Positions 60,022 through 64,000 of a stretch of 64,000 nucleotides of DNA are shown here, in pieces (position 1 is the first letter of the stretch; each line of letters begins with the position of its first letter). The stretch comes from CBDFNN01 sp965250215 (GTDB taxonomy: Bacteria > Bacteroidota > Rhodothermia > Rhodothermales > DATKEJ01). The DNA lies in the NCBI GenBank assembly GCA_965250215.1, contig CBDFNN010000004.1, positions 4,464,001 through 4,528,000 on the forward strand. The letters run 5' to 3'. A model generated the notes under the pieces. It saw nothing but the letters and a program-made list of their open reading frames with translations. It ran no database searches and was not told where the DNA came from. Both the position numbers and the translations under genes were made by a program.

Positions 60022-60044
60022 GGAGTGTGGAGTGTGGAGAATTT
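60018..60044 (+). repeat. GTGAGGAGTG word at the lipoprotein stop
   Basis: The stop TGA (60019-60021) is in GAAGTGAGGAGTGTGGAGTGTGGAG, nearly the same as the GH5 end at 986-1011. Confidence 0.65.
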
Positions 60045-60471
60045 AGCTTTTGGAAAAGAAGTTCTGCGACTCATGAAGCCGATAGGCAATCATCTTGAGC
60101 CCACCCGCATTTGCCATCGCCGTTTCTCTGCCAAACTCGGCGATGCTAAGCTCCCTCGAATCGGATTCTAAGACGTGCTCAAAATTGTCAATGCCGTTTA
60201 GTCTTTCCAGAAGTGTAGAACGAGTCGACTTAACAACCTCTAAAATCTCTGGAAAAGAGCCCAAGGTCACGGCCGATTCTTCGAAACCGAGCGCGCTGAG
60301 GAAGGCCTGGTCTTTCGAAAGAAAACTTGAGAAGATTGCCTTTATCGACGCCTTTCCTCCTGGTTCGGCGGAGACGTAGTCGTCATCCAGGACGGATAGG
60401 TATTTGCTAAGCGCATCTATCTCGACAGGAAGAAGCTCAAGTTGCTGGATAACAGCGGTACGTGCATCCAT
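60043..60471 (-). CDS. DinB-like four-helix protein (tentative)
   Basis: A 142-residue helical protein. GGKASIKAIFSSFLSKDQAFLSAL resembles the DinB/YfiT helix that carries metal ligands, but the usual three histidines are reduced to one in RLHESQ. It could be a degenerate DinB-like protein or an unrelated helical bundle. It converges on the lipoprotein gene across a short gap. Confidence 0.45.
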   Translation of the reverse strand: MDARTAVIQQLELLPVEIDALSKYLSVLDDDYVSAEPGGKASIKAIFSSFLSKDQAFLSALGFEESAVTLGSFPEILEVVKSTRSTLLERLNGIDNFEHVLESDSRELSIAEFGRETAMANAGGLKMIAYRLHESQNFFSKS

Positions 60472-60488
60472 CTCGCTAGTATTTATTT

Positions 60489-61067
60489 CTAGCTATTTCG
60501 GACGGAATGATGATTGTTGCTCTTGTCGAAGTCCCACTTCTCACCGAATTGCTCATTCTTATACTCCTTCAAATACTCTAATCGATCCTCCAGTCTCTCC
60601 TTTGGTACGAGCAGCTTAGGTAAACCAAAAATGGCTTCGTCGCGATCTTGAAAAGTCATATCGAACTCTTTCGACATTACGATGGCTTCCTCAGGACAAA
60701 CTTCCTCGCAGAATCCACAGTAGATGCATCGAAGCATATTGATCTCAAACATAGCTGGAGTTCGCTCTTTGTTCTCATCCTCGGATTCAGTGGCCTGCAT
60801 GGAGATCGCCATGGGTGGGCAGGAACGTGCACAAAGTCCACAAGCCACGCATCTGGCTTGTCCTTTTTCTTCAACCAGGACGGGTCTTCCACGGTAGGAA
60901 TCTGGAGGATACCATTGCTTCTCTGGATACTCTTCCGTAACCGTCGGCGCACTCATTTTCCCAAAGGTGTATTTCAAACCTTTTAGGATTTCAGGGAGAT
61001 ACAATTTCTCCCAGAAGGTCATTGTCCGCTCGTTCTCTTTCTTATTATTTACCGGCTTTCCTGCCAT
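60489..61067 (-). CDS. nuoI: NADH-quinone oxidoreductase subunit I (isolated)
   Basis: A 192-residue NuoI, or 177 from ATG 61022 (MTFWEKLYLPEILKGL), which matches the usual start better. Two 4Fe-4S motifs are intact: CVACGLCARSCP and CIYCGFCEEVCP. It carries electrons in the peripheral arm of complex I. No other nuo genes are nearby, so it may be a scattered complex-I gene or a related ferredoxin-like subunit. Confidence 0.87.
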   Translation of the reverse strand: MAGKPVNNKKENERTMTFWEKLYLPEILKGLKYTFGKMSAPTVTEEYPEKQWYPPDSYRGRPVLVEEKGQARCVACGLCARSCPPMAISMQATESEDENKERTPAMFEINMLRCIYCGFCEEVCPEEAIVMSKEFDMTFQDRDEAIFGLPKLLVPKERLEDRLEYLKEYKNEQFGEKWDFDKSNNHHSVRNS

Positions 61068-61074
61068 GCTGGAC

Positions 61075-61300
61075 GCTAAATTCTTTGTTTACTGGGAACT
61101 GAGGTCTGAATACTTGGGATAAGAGTCCGGGTTCGGTTTGTAGCTACCGACCGCTGACTGCAGCTCTTAATATCCGACTATTTGGGCAATAAAACTGGCG
61201 AAAATTCAACTAGCTCTCTAGCTGCTTGCAAACTGGCTTCTGGCTGACATTTATGATCCCACGTCCAGAAACGATGTCTCCTCATAACCCAGGCTCCCTC
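61075..61300. repeat. Word spacer between nuoI and der
   Basis: It has AGCTGCTTGCAAACTGGCTTCTGGCTGAC (61221-61249) and GAACTGAGGTCTGAATACTTGGG. No gene is seen. Confidence 0.4.
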
Positions 61301-62602
61301 CTACTTTTTCCTAAAGCTCAAATTGAGCGGTACTCCTTCAAAGCCAAAAGTGTCACGAATCTTGTTCGCCAAGTACCTTGAATAGGCTTCTTCAATCCCC
61401 TCGGGATGGTTGGCAAAAAACACAAAGACAGGCGGTGCGGTTCTTATTTGGGTCGCGTATTTGATCTTAACATAGTTGCCTCTCCAGGAAGGTGGATGAT
61501 GTTCCATGGTGGCTTTCTCAAGGAATTTATTGAGATCAGAAGTCGATACTTTCTTTTTTCGCTCTTCGGCAACTTCCAACACACCGTCCAGAACTTTGTG
61601 AACTCGTTGGCCACTCAAAGCCGAGACAAAAATAAGAGGCACATAACTTAATGTCTGCAGCCTTTCCTTTATCTCACGCTCCATATCGCGAGCCGTGTTC
61701 GTTTCTTTTTCGACCAAGTCCCACTTATTGACCAGGACAAGAATTCCCTTGTTCAAATCCTCTGCCAGCTTGAGGACTTTGATGTCCTGCGCATCCAGAC
61801 CACTGCTTCCATCAATCATCATCACAGCGATGTCGCATTCACGAACAGCTCGCTCCGTTCTCATGATGGAATAGAACTCTACATTTTCTTTGATCTTCGA
61901 TTTTCTTCGTAGACCAGCCGTGTCAATTAGGGTCAGCTCTTGCTCTTTGTGTATGATTTTTGAATCAATCGAATCTCGAGTCGTACCACTTATTTCAGAG
62001 ACAATTAGTCTGTCTTTTCCGAGTAGCTTATTTACTAATGAGGACTTGCCAACATTAGGCTTTCCGATGACGGCGATACGAAGAGAATCATCTTCAGGAT
62101 CTACTATTTCTTCAGGAAGAAGCTCGACAACTTTATCGAGAAGGTCTCCCGATCCTGTTCCATTTATCGAACTAACTGGATATACATCTCCCAGACCGAG
62201 AGTATAAAACTCTGAGGCGCCCCACTTCTTTTGCTCGTTGTCCGCCTTGTTGGCGATAACCATGACAGGCTTCTTGACGGAGCGAAGCATGTTGGTGATT
62301 TCCTGATCAAGCTGCGTGATGCCTGTGCTAACGTCCACAACAAAAAGAATAAGATCAGTTTCTTCGATAGCAATCGTAACCTGCTCTCGGATGGCCTTTT
62401 CGAAAAGGTCTTCGGAGCGGGGGACAAAACCACCCGTATCGATCAGTTCAAAATCTAGACCATTCCAGTTTACCCAACCATAAAGTCGGTCTCGGGTCAC
62501 GCCGGGTTCGTCGTGGACAATCGCTTGGCGATTTTCGGTTAGTCTGTTGAACAGAGTCGATTTCCCAACATTGGGTCGACCCACGATGGCTACGGTAGGC
62601 AT
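61301..62602 (-). CDS. der: Ribosome-associated GTPase Der (EngA)
   Basis: Start ATG 62602 (MPTVAIVGRPNVGKSTLF) gives 433 residues; the 71 codons upstream are repeat DNA. Two tandem GTPase domains each have GRPNVGKST or GKPNVGKSS G1 loops, DTGG or DTAG G3 and NKAD or NKWD G4 motifs. A C-terminal KH domain follows. Der is needed for 50S ribosome assembly. Repeats at 62605-62790 separate it from an IS element. Confidence 0.96.
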   Translation of the reverse strand: MPTVAIVGRPNVGKSTLFNRLTENRQAIVHDEPGVTRDRLYGWVNWNGLDFELIDTGGFVPRSEDLFEKAIREQVTIAIEETDLILFVVDVSTGITQLDQEITNMLRSVKKPVMVIANKADNEQKKWGASEFYTLGLGDVYPVSSINGTGSGDLLDKVVELLPEEIVDPEDDSLRIAVIGKPNVGKSSLVNKLLGKDRLIVSEISGTTRDSIDSKIIHKEQELTLIDTAGLRRKSKIKENVEFYSIMRTERAVRECDIAVMMIDGSSGLDAQDIKVLKLAEDLNKGILVLVNKWDLVEKETNTARDMEREIKERLQTLSYVPLIFVSALSGQRVHKVLDGVLEVAEERKKKVSTSDLNKFLEKATMEHHPPSWRGNYVKIKYATQIRTAPPVFVFFANHPEGIEEAYSRYLANKIRDTFGFEGVPLNLSFRKK

Positions 62603-62604
62603 GG

Positions 62605-62720
62605 CTGGATGGCTGGTTAGCTTGCTTCTGGCTTCTGGCTTCTGGCTGCTTGCTTTTGGCTGCTTGCTAATTCGATAATGAGATAGCTGACCTTCTAAGC
62701 TCAAGCTAGGAGATAGTTCT
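62605..62720. repeat. GGCTTCTGGCTGCTTGC words upstream of der
   Basis: GCTTGCTTCTGGCTTCTGGCTTCTGGCTGCTTGCTTTTGGCTGCTTGC-like units (62613-62668), in line with the heptamer array that follows. Confidence 0.55.
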
Positions 62721-62721
62721 T

Positions 62722-62784
62722 GGCTGGAGGCTGGAGGCTGGAGGCTGGAGGCTGGAGGCTGGAGGCTGGAGGCTGGAGGCTGGA
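62722..62784 (+). repeat. Heptamer array GGCTGGA, 9 perfect copies
   Basis: Nine exact copies of GGCTGGA, 63 bases, between der and the IS256-family copy. The unit differs by one base from GGCTAGA at 22533. Heptamers cannot keep reading frame, so slippage would shift any frame crossing it. Confidence 0.9.
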
Positions 62785-62841
62785 GGAAGTTTGCCAAAAC
62801 GTGGCCGTTGGTCAAGCCATCTTTCTTTATTCATAGAAAGC

Positions 62842-63720
62842 GAGGGTGTATTGCATTAAGTGTGTCAATCTCCTAGTTCAGGTTTGAGTTGGGTTTCAAA
62901 TCTGATATAGAATTGAGCTAGTGCACTTTTCCAGTTGTATATCGGCCGTGTCCATTTGGCCGTAATCTTCTCTTGTGCAAGGTAGAGAAGTTTCATCAAG
63001 GCCGTGTCGCTCACAAAGGCACCCTTTGTCTTGGTGACCTTCCTCAGTTGACGATGGAAGCTCTCTACGGTATTCGTTGTGTAGATGACTTTCCGAATTT
63101 CTCTGGTATAGCTAAAGTAGACTGTGAGTCGCTCCCAGTTTCTCCTCCACGAAGAGATAACCATGGGATATTTCTTTCCCCATCTTTGGTCCAGTTTTTC
63201 CAGATTCAGAGCTGCAGCTTCAAGTGTATCTGCTTTGTAAACCATCTTCAAGTCCTTCATGAACTCTCGCTGATCTTTCCAGGGTATGAACTTGAGGCTA
63301 TTGCGAATCTGATGCACAATGCATAGTTGAACTTCAGTACCGACAAAGGTCGATTCAATCGCGTCTGCAAAGCCTGTCAGGTTGTCAATACAGGCAATGA
63401 GCACCTGTTCGACACCGCGGTTCTGTAAGTCTGTCAGCACGTGGAGCCAGAATGAAGCACTCTCATTCTCGGTCATGTACATGCCCAGGAGCTCCTTCTG
63501 CCCCTCCAGATCGACCCCTATAACACAGTGCACAGCCTTGGTCGTTACCTTGCCTTCTTGCCGAATCTTGTAGTGTATGGCGTCGAGCCAAAGGACACAA
63601 TACGTAGACTCTAGAGGACGCGAGCTCCATTCTTGGACTAGGGGTAACACCTTGTCTGTGATCCGGCTTATCGTGGCCGTAGAGATGTGCGTTCCATAGA
63701 GCTCACTCAGCATGTCGCTT
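62842..63720 (-). mobile_element. IS256-family copy, truncated at its transposase start
   Basis: Its right terminal repeat is at 62842-62868 (GAGGGTGTATTGCATTAAGTGTGTCAA). The transposase frame runs open to 63720, where a second element of the same family begins. The N-terminal half and left end are missing. Confidence 0.75.
62865..63713 (-). CDS. IS256-family transposase, C-terminal part
   Basis: Residues 1-282 of the open frame (the true protein is longer). The DDE triad is complete: D44 in LWLDAIH, D110 in ACIDNLTGF, E217 in NTVESFHRQ. The usual YARG/SVRDI region upstream is replaced by the second element at 63720. The fragment is probably inactive without its N-terminus. Confidence 0.85.
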   Translation of the reverse strand: MLSELYGTHISTATISRITDKVLPLVQEWSSRPLESTYCVLWLDAIHYKIRQEGKVTTKAVHCVIGVDLEGQKELLGMYMTENESASFWLHVLTDLQNRGVEQVLIACIDNLTGFADAIESTFVGTEVQLCIVHQIRNSLKFIPWKDQREFMKDLKMVYKADTLEAAALNLEKLDQRWGKKYPMVISSWRRNWERLTVYFSYTREIRKVIYTTNTVESFHRQLRKVTKTKGAFVSDTALMKLLYLAQEKITAKWTRPIYNWKSALAQFYIRFETQLKPELGD

Positions 63721-64000
63721 GAGGGTGTTCAATTAAGTGTGTCAAGTTAATTATTATAACTTTTAACTTGGATATACAATGGAAGAGAAAAACGATAAAC
63801 TCGATCCTTCATCTCCGGAGTTTGATTTCGAGGCTTTCAAGAAGGATGCCTATCGGAAGATGGTAGGCGGAGCGGGTCTGTTAGGTCCCGACGGAGCCTT
63901 TACCTCCTTGATGAAGAACTTTCTCGAGACCTCAATGGACGCCGAGATGGACGCTCATCTTTCTGAGAAGCCTACCAGGAACAGGCGCAATGGTAAGGGA
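63721..64000 (+). mobile_element. Second IS256-family copy, left end, runs off window
   Basis: It begins with GAGGGTGTTCAATTAAGTGTGTCAA (63721-63745), nearly identical to the end of the first copy. It is head to head with it and interrupts its transposase gene. The rest is beyond the right edge. Confidence 0.75.
63779..64000 (+). CDS. IS256-family transposase, N-terminal part (cut by window edge)
   Basis: ATG 63779 gives 74 residues: GGAGLLGPDGAFTSLMKNFLE and SMDAEMDAHLSEK, the typical N-terminus of this transposase group, with the RNRRNGKG bend following. The frame is open to base 64000. Confidence 0.8.
   Translation, partial: MEEKNDKLDPSSPEFDFEAFKKDAYRKMVGGAGLLGPDGAFTSLMKNFLETSMDAEMDAHLSEKPTRNRRNGKG

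Noticed and set aside
62722..62784. CRISPR array
   Set aside because: The units are 7 bases in direct contact with no spacers, so it is a simple tandem repeat.

Overview
The window reads as a chromosome segment of a Bacteroidota bacterium. Supporting evidence: a secreted protein with a type IX secretion (T9SS) C-terminal sorting tail (39757-41277), a TonB-dependent receptor with a carboxypeptidase-like N-terminal domain paired with a lipoprotein, many lipobox lipoproteins with short linkers, and starts preceded by A/T-rich leaders rather than Shine-Dalgarno sequences. No rRNA or tRNA is visible, and the genus cannot be fixed from the sequence alone.

Layout. 1-8 kb: a GH5 glycoside hydrolase cut by the left edge, a fused RNase H-DapD protein, a large cysteine-rich membrane protein, a glyoxalase-like protein, a deleted amine-oxidase pseudogene and a PD40 propeller. 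7.8-12.7 kb: an M16 peptidase lipoprotein split by a TAG codon, then a flotillin/NfeD pair. 13.1-21.0 kb: a tight seven-gene plus-strand operon (alpha/beta hydrolase, acetoacetate-decarboxylase-like protein, two small membrane proteins, patatin phospholipase, metallophosphoesterase, cholesterol-oxidase-like GMC enzyme), probably for a steroid or other lipid. 21-32.6 kb: single genes (SUMF1-like, OsmC, inositol-phosphatase-like, GH113-like, RRM, Rieske oxygenase, degenerate esterase, acyltransferase, HtrA, lipoprotein), interleaved with remnants of a GH92 enzyme and an FG-GAP-like propeller. 32.8-41.3 kb: an AAA+ ATPase, a GDCCVxC zinc-ribbon protein, a GT2 glycosyltransferase, the TonB receptor pair and the T9SS-tail protein with two partners. 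41.3-48.7 kb: housekeeping (accC, a CbpA-like co-chaperone, an esterase, a candidate sRNA, rarA, cca, yajC, SRP RNA). 49-62.6 kb: a CPBP protease, a DUF1080 lipoprotein, an MFS exporter, lysS, a cyclophilin, a DUF2520 protein, an anti-sigma/ECF-sigma pair, holA, a TetR-lipoprotein operon with a clear operator, nuoI and der. The right edge holds two IS256-family copies head to head, the second inserted in the first.

The signal least explained by ordinary annotation is a dispersed set of short, near-repetitive words between genes. They include GTGAGGAGTG, the heptamers GGCTAGA (4 copies) and GGCTGGA (9 copies), GGGGCTAA (3 copies), GTGCCCCT (5 copies), and strings built on words such as GGCTGACGACT or GCGGTTTGCGG. 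They sit exactly at gene borders. In several genes the stop codon lies inside a word. In one lipoprotein a word appears to supply the GTG start and enters the signal peptide. Gene remnants begin directly beside words. Together with four broken genes, one nonsense-interrupted gene and nested IS copies, this suggests a genome where gene loss and repeat growth reshape gene ends.
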